27,224 nt of DNA, taken from DASQPJ01 sp036268355. GTDB lineage: Bacteria; Actinomycetota; Actinomycetes; Sporichthyales; Sporichthyaceae. The stretch lies in NCBI GenBank assembly GCA_036268355.1, contig DATAUG010000084.1:1-27224 (forward strand). Reading direction: 5' to 3'. A program made the translations under genes and the position numbers. Position 1 is the first letter of the stretch, and the number at the start of each line of letters is the position of its first letter. The notes beneath the pieces were generated by a model. The model saw nothing but the letters and a program-made list of their open reading frames with translations. It was not told the origin of the DNA and did no database searches. Of this stretch, positions 1 to 9,497 are shown one piece after another.

Positions 1-351
1 GTCAACGCGTTGGACGTGCTGCGGGCGCTGAGCCGGGAGCCGGAGACCGTGCAGGCGCTGCGGGCCGAGCTGGACATCACCCGTGGGGCCGATCGGCATC
101 TGGACGCGACGGTGGCCCGGATCGGGGCCGAACTGGCCGACCCGAGCGACGTCGAGGTCCGGGCGCGCCGCATCGTGGAGTGGATGGCGCTGGCCCTGCA
201 GGGTTCGCTGCTGGTGCGGTACGCGCCCGCCCCGGTGGCCGACGCGTTCTGCGCGACTCGGCTGGGCGGCGACTGGGGCCACGCCTACGGCACGCTGCCG
301 GCGGCCGCCGACCGGACCGCGATCCTCGAGCGCGCCGCCCTGCTCGACTGA
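1..351 (+). CDS. Acyl-CoA dehydrogenase, AidB-like, C-terminal fragment
   Basis: The frame is open from the first base and ends at TGA 349-351, so only about 116 C-terminal residues are present. It begins VNALDVLRAL, which matches the helix following the G-x-G-N segment in AidB-type acyl-CoA dehydrogenases. Further on come LLVRYAPAPVADAFCATRLGG and a short tail, in the same order as in E. coli AidB (recalled alignment). AidB relatives are FAD flavoproteins; some are linked to alkylation stress, while others act as ordinary isovaleryl- or acyl-CoA dehydrogenases. The next genes encode a methylcrotonyl-CoA-type carboxylase, so a role in branched-chain acyl-CoA oxidation is possible, but the catalytic domain lies outside the window. 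There is no sign of damage; the truncation is the window edge. Confidence 0.75.
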   Translation, partial: VNALDVLRALSREPETVQALRAELDITRGADRHLDATVARIGAELADPSDVEVRARRIVEWMALALQGSLLVRYAPAPVADAFCATRLGGDWGHAYGTLPAAADRTAILERAALLD

Positions 352-397
352 CAACCCCCTCGGGTGCCCCGGCGCGCCGCGCTCGCCCCACATTTGC

Positions 398-448
398 GTT
401 GCGTCCGGCTAAGTGGGGCCTATTAGGCAGCAGTTAGCCGGACGCAAC
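398..448. repeat. 15-bp perfect inverted repeat in intergenic region
   Basis: Arms 398-412 (GTTGCGTCCGGCTAA) and 434-448 are exact reverse complements around a 21-base loop. The left arm is preceded by GCCCCACA, which can alternatively pair with GTGGGGC inside the loop (413-419). It lies about 47 bases after the dehydrogenase stop and about 100 bases before the carboxylase start, so it could terminate the upstream transcript, although no T-run follows. Its outer sequence TTGCGTCCG recurs in the 48-bp palindrome at 26119. Apart from this element nothing else is visible in 352-544. Confidence 0.7.
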
Positions 449-544
449 GGCGGGGTGGGCGGTGGGACACGTCAACCGTCTTCGGGGCGCCTGATTACAT
501 GACGGGCGGGACTACCGGACGGTACGACGAGCAAGGGCGGCCTG

Positions 545-2125
<1,581 letters not shown>

Positions 2126-2135
2126 GGCCATGAGC

Positions 2136-2186
2136 GACTGCGACGAGCGAGGAACGAGCGAGGAGCACAAGCGAACAACAAGGGCT
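2136..2186 (+). repeat. Purine-rich low-complexity spacer ahead of accA1
   Basis: Between the two carboxylase genes lies a run built from variants of GCGAGGA, ACGAGCGAGG and AAGCGAACAA. It is in frame with accA1 from an ATG at 2130, which would give a charged 21-residue leader (MSDCDERGTSEE...) not expected on a biotin carboxylase. Similar GAGCGAACAAGCGAG wording appears on the opposite strand inside the hairpin at 8042-8077. I read it as a non-coding repeat rather than protein. Confidence 0.45.
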
Positions 2187-2192
2187 GTAGAA

Positions 2193-4217
2193 ATGAGCCT
2201 GCCGTTCGGGACCGTGCTGATCGCCAACCGCGGTGAGATCGCGGTCCGGATCATCCGCACGCTGCGCAACCTCGGGCTGCGCTCGGTGGCCGTGTTCAGC
2301 GACGCCGACGCCGACGCGCGACACGTCCACGAGGCCGATGTGGCTTTCCGGCTGGGGCCTGCCCCGGCGGCCGCCAGCTACCTGAACGTCGACCGACTGG
2401 TGGCGGCATGCCTGGCCACCGGTGCGCAGGCGGTCCACCCGGGCTACGGCTTCCTGTCGGAGAACGCGGCCTTCGCCGCGGCGCTGGAGGACCGGGGCAT
2501 CGTGTTCGTCGGTCCGCCGAGCCACGCCATCGCGGTGATGGGCGACAAGATCACCGCCAAGAACACGGTGGTGGCCTCCGGGGTGCCGGTCGTGCCCGGG
2601 GTGGCCCGACCCGGGATGACCGACGCGGACCTGCGGGAGGCCGCGGACGAAGTGGGCTACCCCGTGCTGATCAAGCCCTCGGCCGGCGGCGGGGGCAAGG
2701 GCATGCGGGTGGTGACCCGCGCCGCGGACCTGCAGGCCGCGTTGGACAGCGCCCGACGGGAGTCCCGGTCCGCGTTCGGAAACGACACATTGTTCGTCGA
2801 GCGCTTCGTTGCCACGCCTCGCCACATCGAGGTCCAGGTTCTGGCCGACGCGCACGGCAACGTCGTCCATCTCGGCGAACGCGAGTGCAGCCTGCAACGC
2901 CGCCACCAGAAGGTGATCGAGGAAGCGCCCTCTCCATTGCTCGACGAGCCGACCCGGCGCCGGATCGGCGCTGCCGCCTGTTCATGCGCCCGAAGCGTCG
3001 ATTACCGCGGCGCCGGTACGGTCGAGTTCATCGTCTCGGCGGATGCTCCCGACGAGTTCTTCTTCATGGAGATGAACACCCGACTGCAGGTCGAGCACCC
3101 GGTCACCGAGATGACCACCGGGATCGACCTGGTCGAGTGGCAGTTGCGCATCGCCGGGGGCGAGAAGCTGACGCTGGATCAGAACGAGATCCGGTTCCAC
3201 GGACACGCGATCGAGGCCCGGGTCTACGCGGAGGACCCGGACCGCGGGTTCCTGCCGACCGGTGGTCCCATCCGATATCTGTCCGAGCCACGGGGTCCCG
3301 GTGTCCGGGTCGACTCGGGCATCGGACGCGGCTTCGTCGTCGGGTCGGACTACGACCCGATGCTGGCCAAGGTGATCGCGCATGGGGCCGATCGGGCGCA
3401 GTCGCTGACCCGACTGGATGCCGCGCTGGCAAACACCGTGGTGCTGGGCCTCACGACCAACATCGCGTTCCTGCGCGAGCTGCTGGCCGACCCGCAGGTG
3501 CGCGCCGGAGCGCTGGACACCGGCCTGCTGGACCGCATTGTGACGGATCGTCAGCCCGGGACAACCCCGTTCGAGGTGCTGCTCGCCGTGGCCGCGTTCG
3601 ACTGGCCCGCGCCGGCTGAACGCTGCGCCGATGCCGGGCCGTGGCAGACGCTGGTCAGCTGGCGCCTCGGCGACCCGGCGGTGTACCGGGTGCGACTCGA
3701 CCACGCCGGCGGCCCGACCACGGTGGAACTCACCGGGACCCCGCAGGCCGCGACCGCTTCGGTCCACCCGGAGGACGTCGCTGCCGGCGACCCGGTGTCG
3801 TTCTCCTGCGTCCGTGTCGCCGGCGGCATCGCGGTCGTGCTGGACGGGATGCGTCGCAGGTACCGGGTTTCCCCGGGCACCGACGGCTGGTGGGTGCACG
3901 CCGCCGACGGGATCACCCATCTGGTCCGGCGGGCCCGCCACGAACGCTTGCGCGAGGCCGGCGCCGCCGCGTCGTCCGGCCAGATCACCAGCCCGATGCC
4001 GGGCACGGTGCTGGCGATGCTGGTGGCCGACGGGGCGGCGGTGTCCCGGGGCGAGTCGGTGCTGGTCGTGGAGGCCATGAAGATGGAGCACACGCTGGCG
4101 GCGCAGGCCGACGGCGTCGTCCAGCTGCTCGTCCGGGTGGGCCAACCGGTGAAGCTGGATCAGGTGCTGGCCCGCATCGGATCGGCCGGACAGGCTGTCG
4201 AGGGGAGCGCGCAATGA
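2193..4217 (+). CDS. accA1: Acyl-CoA carboxylase alpha subunit (biotin carboxylase + biotin carrier), methylcrotonyl-CoA type
   Basis: A 674-residue fusion. The N-terminal ~450 residues are a biotin carboxylase: it opens FGTVLIANRGEIAVRIIRT, carries the ATP-grasp glycine loop GGGGKGM near residue 166, and has MEMNTRLQVEHPVTE in the active site. A C-terminal biotinyl domain contains EAMKMEH, with Lys630 the expected biotin attachment site. The region between matches the BT-like linker of MCC alpha subunits. It carboxylates biotin with ATP and bicarbonate and hands CO2 to the beta subunit just upstream. I chose ATG 2193 (preceded by AAGGG) because family proteins begin right at this point; an in-frame ATG at 2130 would add a repeat-derived leader. 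Its stop overlaps the next start (ATGA), implying coupling. Confidence 0.9.
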   Translation: MSLPFGTVLIANRGEIAVRIIRTLRNLGLRSVAVFSDADADARHVHEADVAFRLGPAPAAASYLNVDRLVAACLATGAQAVHPGYGFLSENAAFAAALEDRGIVFVGPPSHAIAVMGDKITAKNTVVASGVPVVPGVARPGMTDADLREAADEVGYPVLIKPSAGGGGKGMRVVTRAADLQAALDSARRESRSAFGNDTLFVERFVATPRHIEVQVLADAHGNVVHLGERECSLQRRHQKVIEEAPSPLLDEPTRRRIGAAACSCARSVDYRGAGTVEFIVSADAPDEFFFMEMNTRLQVEHPVTEMTTGIDLVEWQLRIAGGEKLTLDQNEIRFHGHAIEARVYAEDPDRGFLPTGGPIRYLSEPRGPGVRVDSGIGRGFVVGSDYDPMLAKVIAHGADRAQSLTRLDAALANTVVLGLTTNIAFLRELLADPQVRAGALDTGLLDRIVTDRQPGTTPFEVLLAVAAFDWPAPAERCADAGPWQTLVSWRLGDPAVYRVRLDHAGGPTTVELTGTPQAATASVHPEDVAAGDPVSFSCVRVAGGIAVVLDGMRRRYRVSPGTDGWWVHAADGITHLVRRARHERLREAGAAASSGQITSPMPGTVLAMLVADGAAVSRGESVLVVEAMKMEHTLAAQADGVVQLLVRVGQPVKLDQVLARIGSAGQAVEGSAQ

Positions 4218-4705
4218 GGTATGCGGACTGTCCGTCGGTGGACGCCACGATCGTGGTCGGGGCGGCACCGGACCGGGTCTGGGAGTTGGTCAGCGACATC
4301 GCGGTGATCGCGGCCCTGAGTCGGGAGACCAAGTCGGTCGAGTGGGTCGACGGCGCGGCCGGCCCGGCGCTCGGCAGCCGCTTCCGAGGCGTCAACAGCC
4401 ACGAGGCCGTCGGGGAATGGACGACGGTGTCCACCGTCGTGGTCTGCGACCCGGCACGGGCCTTCCAGTGGGACGTCGGCACGGTCGAGTCGCCCGCCGC
4501 GAGTTGGGGCTACGAGCTGACGCCGGTGGCCGACGGCACTCAGCTGCGGGCCTGGGGCCGGCTCGGCCCCGGCCCGTCGAACCTGACCAAGGCCATCGAC
4601 AAGTTCCCCGAGAAGGAGGAGCGCATCGTGGCTCGGCGGCTGGACGAGTTCCGCGTCGGCGTCGAGAAGACGCTGGCCGGGATCAAGTCCCTGGCCGAGA
4701 GCTGA
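4214..4705 (+). CDS. SRPBCC (START/polyketide-cyclase-like) family protein
   Basis: A 163-residue protein whose ATG overlaps the accA1 stop by ATGA, so it is translated as part of the same operon; GAGGGGAG serves as ribosome site. The fold signature is visible: an initial strand ATIVVGAAPDRVWELVSDI, then a Trp/Gly-rich curved-sheet region (GSRFRG, EWTTVSTVV, WGYELTPVADGTQL), and a long C-terminal helix ending LAGIKSLAES. Members bind hydrophobic ligands or act as cyclases/dehydratases; no substrate can be assigned. Position next to acyl-CoA carboxylase genes suggests a lipid or acyl ligand, which is inference. Length is normal for the family. Confidence 0.8.
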   Translation: MRYADCPSVDATIVVGAAPDRVWELVSDIAVIAALSRETKSVEWVDGAAGPALGSRFRGVNSHEAVGEWTTVSTVVVCDPARAFQWDVGTVESPAASWGYELTPVADGTQLRAWGRLGPGPSNLTKAIDKFPEKEERIVARRLDEFRVGVEKTLAGIKSLAES

Positions 4706-4727
4706 GCCCCGCAGTCGTGGTTTTCTT

Positions 4728-4802
4728 GGGGGTGACACCCCCACCGACAAGAATCCGGACCGGATTGCCCCGATTTGTCGCTGCGGTTGGGGTGTCACCC
4801 CA
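4728..4802. repeat. Three consecutive 15-bp palindromes with single-base centres
   Basis: Three 7-1-7 perfect palindromes follow one another: GGGGGTG-A-CACCCCC (4728-4742), AATCCGG-A-CCGGATT (4752-4766) and TGGGGTG-T-CACCCCA (4788-4802). The outer two are near-copies, so the whole block can also fold as one long hairpin, helped by ACCGACAA (4743-4750) facing TTGTCG (4775-4780). It sits between the SRPBCC stop and the GTG start of the LLM gene at 4842. It could be a terminator for the carboxylase operon, an operator cluster for the LLM gene, or both. Confidence 0.7.
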
Positions 4803-4841
4803 TGGATCAGGCGGGGCGCGGACGAAGGGGGCGGCGTCGTC

Positions 4842-5882
4842 GTGAGGACGGCGACCACGCTCGAGGCGTCGTCGGGCAGCTGGAGCGAGACGGCCCAGTT
4901 GGCGCTGGAGGCCGAGCGGCTGGGCCTGGACGTCTGCTGGGTCGCCGAGGCCTGGGGGTCCGATGCCGTCTCGTTCCTGGGCTGGTTGGCCGGTCGAACG
5001 ACTCGGATGGCGCTGGGCTCGGGGATCATGCAGATCGGGACGCGTAGCCCGGTACTGATCGCGCAGACGGCGCTGACCCTGGCCGAGATGTCCGGCGGCC
5101 GTTTCCGGTTGGGCCTCGGGGCCTCCGGTCCGCAGGTGCTGGAGGGGCTGCACGGGGTCCCGTTCGCGCGTCCGCTGGGCCGCACCCGGGAGACGGTGCG
5201 GGTGATCCGGTCGGTGTTCGCCGGCGAGAAGGTCGATTTCGCCGGGGAGCACGTGCGGATCCCGCTGCCGGACGGCCCGGGCAAACCGATGCGTACCTCG
5301 TTGCCGGCCCGTGCCGACGTACCGATCTACCTGGCCACCCAGTCGCCGAGCATGCTCGAGCTGACCGGCGAGATCGCCGACGGCTGGCTGGGCACGGCAT
5401 TCGTCCCCGAGGGATCGCAGGCGTTGTACGGCCCGCTCCGCGCCGGCGCCGAGCGGGCCGGCCGGAGCCTGGGTGACCTCGATCTGTGCCAGGGCGCCGA
5501 GGTCGCGTTCGCGAGAGACGCGGACGACCTGCATGCGATGGTCGCCGAACGCAAGCCCGGTCTGGCCTTCAGCCTGGGCGGCATGGGGACGGCCACCAAG
5601 AACTTCTACTACGAGGCCTACCGGCGGCAGGGCTGGGGCGAGCGGGCGGACCGGGTCCGCGAGTTGTGGCTGGCCGGCGACCGCACCGGCGCCGCGGCTG
5701 TGGTCAGCGACGAGATGGTCCTGGCCACCACGTTGCTCGGCACCGAGGAAATGGTCTCCGAGCGGCTCGCGGCCTGGCAGGCGACCGGCATCACCACCGT
5801 CCGGCTCTATCCGGCCGGGGCCGATCTGGCAGAGCGGGTGACGACGTTGGGTCGCGCCATCGACCTGGTCCGGCAGATCTGA
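4842..5882 (+). CDS. LLM-class flavin/F420-dependent oxidoreductase
   Basis: A 346-residue bacterial-luciferase-like TIM barrel. Visible family blocks are AERLGLDVCWVAEAWGSDAVS (near residue 25), ALGSGIMQIGTRSPVLIAQ, LTLAEMSGGRFRLGLGASGPQ, and the C-terminal LLGTEEMVSERLAAWQATGITTVRL. These resemble the F420-dependent subgroup abundant in actinomycetes, in which hydride moves between F420 and an organic substrate; FMN use cannot be excluded. The start is GTG, preceded by GAAGGGGG about 13 bases upstream. It follows the carboxylase/SRPBCC operon on the same strand after a palindromic spacer, so it may have its own promoter. Substrate unknown. Confidence 0.85.
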   Translation: MRTATTLEASSGSWSETAQLALEAERLGLDVCWVAEAWGSDAVSFLGWLAGRTTRMALGSGIMQIGTRSPVLIAQTALTLAEMSGGRFRLGLGASGPQVLEGLHGVPFARPLGRTRETVRVIRSVFAGEKVDFAGEHVRIPLPDGPGKPMRTSLPARADVPIYLATQSPSMLELTGEIADGWLGTAFVPEGSQALYGPLRAGAERAGRSLGDLDLCQGAEVAFARDADDLHAMVAERKPGLAFSLGGMGTATKNFYYEAYRRQGWGERADRVRELWLAGDRTGAAAVVSDEMVLATTLLGTEEMVSERLAAWQATGITTVRLYPAGADLAERVTTLGRAIDLVRQI

Positions 5883-5895
5883 CAGTACGTCAGAT
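5877..5895. terminator. Short inverted repeat between convergent genes
   Basis: ATCTGAC (5877-5883) and GTCAGAT (5889-5895) are perfect 7-bp arms around a 5-base loop. They lie at the meeting point of the LLM gene (+) and the lipoprotein gene (-), whose stops are only 21 bases apart. A weak shared terminator is plausible; there is no T-run on either side. Confidence 0.4.
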
Positions 5896-5903
5896 GTACC
5901 CGC

Positions 5904-6485
5904 TCAGTCGAGTTCCACGGAGAAATCCCACACGGCGAAGACCTTGCCGTCGTGACGCAGCGTCAGTTGCGCGGACCCGTCCTGGAACACCCCACGTACC
6001 GTCAAGGTGGCCGGTCGCCCGGGGACGGCTACCACGGTGGTCGGTGACGGCTGGAGCGGACTCAGCACGATGACTCGACCCTCCTGGTCGCGGGAGCTCA
6101 CATCTGTGGTGGACAGCTGCAACGTGCCCTCGTCCGCCCTCAGCGCAAGGGTGATCGTGCCGAACACCTCCTGGGGCGCGACGGCCGGATCGGGCGGCGG
6201 CGTGGTGGGGTCCTCGGTCGGCCCGTTGGCCACCACCAGCCCGCGACCGGTCCGGAATTGCACCGCGAGCGGAGCACCCATGGCCAGTAACTGTGGGTGG
6301 GTGGCATCGGCGACCGGCGTCGGCGGGGACGGCGGCGGAGTTGGGATCGGGACCGCGCCGAGGCGCCGTACCGTCTCGTCCGCCGTGGCCGACGAGACGC
6401 TTCCGCACCCGGCCAATGCGGCGGCCAATGCAGCGGCCGATGCGGTGCTCGCCGCCGTGGCGCGCAGTCGACGGGTTTTGGGCAC
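5904..6485 (-). CDS. Putative lipoprotein of unknown function
   Basis: A 193-residue protein started at GTG 6485-6483, five bases after the upstream phosphoesterase stop, so the two are very likely co-translated. The N-terminus is basic (PKTRRLR), then a hydrophobic Ala/Leu stretch ends in LAGC, a lipobox with Cys27 as the lipidation site. A Pro/Thr linker follows, then a compact beta-rich domain with VPGRPATLTVRGVFQDGSAQL and a C-terminal AVWDFSVELD. It should be anchored on the outer face of the membrane. I do not recognise the domain family. Pairing with a secreted phosphoesterase suggests an accessory or binding role in the envelope, as inference. Confidence 0.7.
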   Translation of the reverse strand: MPKTRRLRATAASTASAAALAAALAGCGSVSSATADETVRRLGAVPIPTPPPSPPTPVADATHPQLLAMGAPLAVQFRTGRGLVVANGPTEDPTTPPPDPAVAPQEVFGTITLALRADEGTLQLSTTDVSSRDQEGRVIVLSPLQPSPTTVVAVPGRPATLTVRGVFQDGSAQLTLRHDGKVFAVWDFSVELD

Positions 6486-6487
6486 GG

Positions 6488-8002
6488 TCAGGAGCCGTCG
6501 CGCGCGGCCGGTGCGGGCACGCCCACGGGGTTGTCCTCGTCGTCGTGCTCGGGGGAGTACGGGCTGCCGGGCGGTGTGGTCGGGTCCCCGGTGAACCACG
6601 GATCCGCCACCGCCGGATAGGTGATCGAACCCGACGGCGCCGGTTGCAGGGCCCGTCCGGACGGGTTGTTGTAGACGTCCCCGCCGAACGGCCGCAGCCC
6701 GGGCATCGCGGCGTAGGCAAGATGCCCTTCGCCGTCGAGCCCCCCGGTGGTGCCGAAGAGGTCCTCCATGCTGCGCAGCCAGCTGTAGTGGTTGTACGGC
6801 TGGTTGCTCACCGAGCCGGGCTTGATGAACCGGGAGATGAACACCGCGCCGGTGATCCCGCCGCCCGGGGTGGTGTCCTGCCCGAACGCCTGAAAACCGG
6901 GCTGGCTGGTGTTCGGCCCGGGCAGTTCGTTGCAGCAGGCCACGACCGACTGGGCGGTGTCGGACGGGGTGTTCAGCTCCGTCTTCTTGTTGCCGGTGTA
7001 GTCGGCCAGGGAGTTGCCGTACATCTTGTAGGGCGGGAACGCCTCGTCGAAAACGATCTGGATCAGGCCGTTGTGCTGGAAGGCCGGCGAGCTCATGATC
7101 TGCGGGATCACCCGCTGCAGGAACAGGTCTGCGGCGTAGAGCCCGCCCTGGTGGTTGTTCGGGTCCCCGGACAGGTTGTCGCCCTTGCAGACGGTGTCGT
7201 GGGCGTCCGAGCAGTTGTCCGGGGTGATCCAGGAGAACGCCGGGGTGGTCTCCTCCGACTTCAGGTCCTCGGCCAGGCCGCTCGTCCGGGCCGGATGACC
7301 GCTGCTTGCCGGCGTGCCGTCCAGGGGGACGACGTTCGCACAGTCCTCCGGGTTGTCGATCAGCGAGTGGAACCACGCCGCCGGGTTGTGCTTGGGCACG
7401 TACTGGTCGCCCGCGTCCGCACCGGCGATGTCGGGTACCCCGGCTCCGGACGGGTCACCGGGGATCCCGCACCGGTGCGCGTCCTCGCGGCCCGGGGTCC
7501 GGCCCAGGTCCTGCGCGTAGATCTTCCACGGGATGTCCTGGTCGTCGAGTTGGTTGAACAGCGTTCGGGTGTAGGCCGGGTAGACGCAGCCGGAGGTCGC
7601 GTGCACCTGCCCGTCGTCGGCACGGGTGCCCGGCGCGACGTCCTTGTAGGCGGGGCAGTCGGCCTGGTTGTCCGGCGCCGGCGCCTGGCCGGAGACCAGG
7701 CTGAGGTAGTTGTCCAGGCTGAAGTGGCCGGTGCCGTAGTACTGCGCCAGCAATTCGCCGTAGCTGGGCAGCGTTTTCCACAGGTAGTCGTTCTGGTTCA
7801 GCCCGCTGAACGTCGCCTCGTAGGACTTGTTCTCCAGAATTATCGTCCAGACGTGGCCGATGTGCGGACGGTGCCAATCCGGGCCGGACTGGGCGGTGGC
7901 GTTGCCGCCGGTCGCGGCCAGCACGGCCCCGACCAACAGGCCGCCGACTGCGGCCAGCCGGGTCCCGCGTCCGACCGACGAAGCCAGTGGAGCGTGTCTC
8001 AT
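6488..8002 (-). CDS. Secreted phosphoesterase (phospholipase C / acid phosphatase family)
   Basis: A 504-residue exported protein. Residues 1-37 form a signal peptide (basic start, AAVGGLLVGAVLAA core, ATA before QSG). The mature chain begins with HVWTIILENKSYEATFSG, the metal-site motif of the PF04185 phosphoesterase family. Later blocks fit it too: SLDNYLSLVSGQ, SWITPDNCSDAHD, LIQIVFDEAF, GGITGAVFISRFIKPGSVSNQPYNHYSWLRSMEDLFG. The family hydrolyses phosphomonoesters or phospholipid head groups outside the cell using divalent metals. Several cysteines suggest disulfides. The C-terminus is a Pro-rich tail with DDEDN. A lipoprotein gene follows immediately. Regulation by phosphate is possible, but I see no Pho box I can defend. 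Confidence 0.85.
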   Translation of the reverse strand: MRHAPLASSVGRGTRLAAVGGLLVGAVLAATGGNATAQSGPDWHRPHIGHVWTIILENKSYEATFSGLNQNDYLWKTLPSYGELLAQYYGTGHFSLDNYLSLVSGQAPAPDNQADCPAYKDVAPGTRADDGQVHATSGCVYPAYTRTLFNQLDDQDIPWKIYAQDLGRTPGREDAHRCGIPGDPSGAGVPDIAGADAGDQYVPKHNPAAWFHSLIDNPEDCANVVPLDGTPASSGHPARTSGLAEDLKSEETTPAFSWITPDNCSDAHDTVCKGDNLSGDPNNHQGGLYAADLFLQRVIPQIMSSPAFQHNGLIQIVFDEAFPPYKMYGNSLADYTGNKKTELNTPSDTAQSVVACCNELPGPNTSQPGFQAFGQDTTPGGGITGAVFISRFIKPGSVSNQPYNHYSWLRSMEDLFGTTGGLDGEGHLAYAAMPGLRPFGGDVYNNPSGRALQPAPSGSITYPAVADPWFTGDPTTPPGSPYSPEHDDEDNPVGVPAPAARDGS

Positions 8003-8509
8003 GTGGCCGGCCGTGTTCCAACAGGCTTCAATCGGCTCGGTAGAGCGAACAGGCTCGCAAGCTCGCTTGTTCGCTCTCCTCTCGCCTCAATCGCCTGTAG
8101 CGAGGCGCAGCACCGGCGTCGATCCGGCAAGGCGGAGGAGGAGCCGATACCGGGGTTGTATCGGCGACGACGACAACGCAGCCGGGCGGCGCCGGGGCCG
8201 CGGCGCAGTAGGTCAGTCGCCACGTGAGACACCCTCTCGCCCCTCGCTGTTCGAACGGCGCCGGTCGCGGCATGTCCGCGCTCGGGCCCGCGAAGTCTGC
8301 AACATGCCACGCTCGCCGCAGAAGGCGGCTGGTGACCATGATCCAACAGCGGGGTGAACATCGGCCCACCGTCCGGTCATGCTGTGCCATTTGTATGGCC
8401 ACTCGCCGGCGCTCCTCCGTCGACCAGTTCGCGAACAGGTGTCGAACGTTCTCGCCGGCGGTGTCGCGTCGCGGCGCCGCCGCCCGGCTCGGCGGCCACG
8501 ATCGCGTCC
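8003..8509. repeat. Repeat-rich 507-bp intergenic region between divergent genes
   Basis: No convincing gene is visible here. It holds a hairpin with 10-bp perfect arms AGAGCGAACA (8042-8051) and TGTTCGCTCT (8068-8077), with the direct repeat GCTCGC inside the loop. The near-copies TCAATCGGCT and TCAATCGCCT flank it. A second hairpin has 8-bp arms GCCGATAC (8143-8150) and GTATCGGC (8158-8165). The stretch reads like a dispersed intergenic repeat. Promoters for the phosphoesterase (-) and the DUF347 gene (+) must lie within it, but I cannot place them; CACGAT at 8497-8502 is a weak -10 candidate seven bases before the DUF347 start. Confidence 0.5.
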
Positions 8510-9316
8510 ATGACGACAACATTCGCCGCGCAGCGGCGGCAGTTCTCGGGCCGAACCTCGAACAAGGTCCCCGAGGTCGATGTCTGCTTCTGGATCGTCA
8601 AGATCCTGTGCCTCACCGTCGGGGCGAGCTTCGCCGAGTCGGTCACCGCCGCTCTCGGGGTCGGCCTGGACACCACGACGGTGCTCTTCCTGGCTGCGTT
8701 CTGCGGCGTCCTGGTGTTCCAGTTGGCGCTCGACCGGCATGTCCCCGAGGCGTTCTGGCTGACCGTCACCCTGGCCGGAGCATTGGCCGGGTTGTTGTGC
8801 CAGATCCTCACCGACGAGATGCGGGTGGCCGTCTCGGCCGGCACCGTCCTGTTGGGACTCCTGCTGGTGGCCGTCCTGGCCGCCTGGCGTGCCCAGGAGC
8901 ACACCCTCTCGCTGAACAGCATCCGCACGCCGACTCGCGAGTCGTTCTACTGGGTCGCCGTGCTGGTCAGCTTCGCGCTGGGCGCCATGGCCCGGACCTG
9001 GGCCATGGCGTCGCTCGGTTGGACGCCGTTGGGCTCGGTCCTGCTGCCCGCGGCGCTGTGCGCGGTCGTGCTGCTGGCCCGGCGCGGCGGTGTCGGTCTC
9101 GGTGTCGGTCTCGGTGCGGAGCTGATTTTCTGGACCGGGTTCACCGTGACCGGACCATTGGGCGCCGACCTGGGCGACTGGTCGCGTGCGGCGCGGTCCG
9201 ACGGTGGCCTGGGCCTGGGCACCGGGATGACCACCGGACTGTTCCTGATGACCATCATGATGGTGCTCGCCTACCGCGGCTCCCGCGAGCGCGTACCGGT
9301 CGGTTCGGATGCCTGA
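8510..9316 (+). CDS. DUF347 / COG4705 multispanning membrane protein
   Basis: A 268-residue polytopic membrane protein with about eight hydrophobic segments, made of DUF347-type units. Diagnostic pieces are KVPEVDVCFWIVKILCLTVG, then FAESVTAALGVGLDTTTV, EHTLSLNSIRTPTRESFYW, FALGAMARTWAM, FWTGFTVTGPLGADLGDW and SDGGLGLGTGMTTGLFL, in the order I recall for COG4705 proteins. Function is unknown; transport of a small ion or metabolite is only a guess. I start at ATG 8510 because the upstream open frame (from 8354) reads as Arg/Pro/Ser-rich non-membrane sequence unlike the family. No Shine-Dalgarno is evident, so a leaderless mRNA is possible. Confidence 0.75.
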   Translation: MTTTFAAQRRQFSGRTSNKVPEVDVCFWIVKILCLTVGASFAESVTAALGVGLDTTTVLFLAAFCGVLVFQLALDRHVPEAFWLTVTLAGALAGLLCQILTDEMRVAVSAGTVLLGLLLVAVLAAWRAQEHTLSLNSIRTPTRESFYWVAVLVSFALGAMARTWAMASLGWTPLGSVLLPAALCAVVLLARRGGVGLGVGLGAELIFWTGFTVTGPLGADLGDWSRAARSDGGLGLGTGMTTGLFLMTIMMVLAYRGSRERVPVGSDA

Positions 9317-9441
9317 GCGCCGCCCGACGGGCCGTCGGTGCGGAGTTGGCAGATCGCCCACGCCGAAATTCCTTGAACCGTAAGGGATCTGAGCCCGAGT
9401 GACCAAGTTCCGCTCTCCATCGGGCGTCTCGGCCGATTCCA

Positions 9442-9456
9442 GGAATCCCGGATTCC
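9442..9456. promoter_or_regulatory. Palindromic candidate operator upstream of the YceI gene
   Basis: GGAATCC-C-GGATTCC is a perfect 7-1-7 palindrome, with an additional GATTCC at 9435-9440 just before it. It lies about 42 bases upstream of the start codon, where an activator or repressor overlapping the -35 zone would bind. The regulator is unknown. Nothing else stands out in 9317-9497 except the -10 element at 9486. Confidence 0.4.
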
Positions 9457-9485
9457 ACGACTGGGTGGTAACCGCGATCAGCCGC

Positions 9486-9497
9486 TACGGTTCGCGC
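9486..9497 (+). promoter_or_regulatory. -10 element of leaderless YceI transcript
   Basis: TACGGT (9486-9491) is followed by exactly six bases and then ATG 9498, the geometry of leaderless actinobacterial promoters in which transcription starts at the start codon. No ribosome site precedes this ATG. No clear -35 hexamer is present. Confidence 0.5.

Noticed and set aside
6293..8227. Long open + frame opposite the phosphoesterase gene
   Set aside because: Its translation is Arg/Gly/Val-rich with no motif, while the opposite strand has a clear signal peptide and phosphoesterase motifs. It is a GC-bias shadow.
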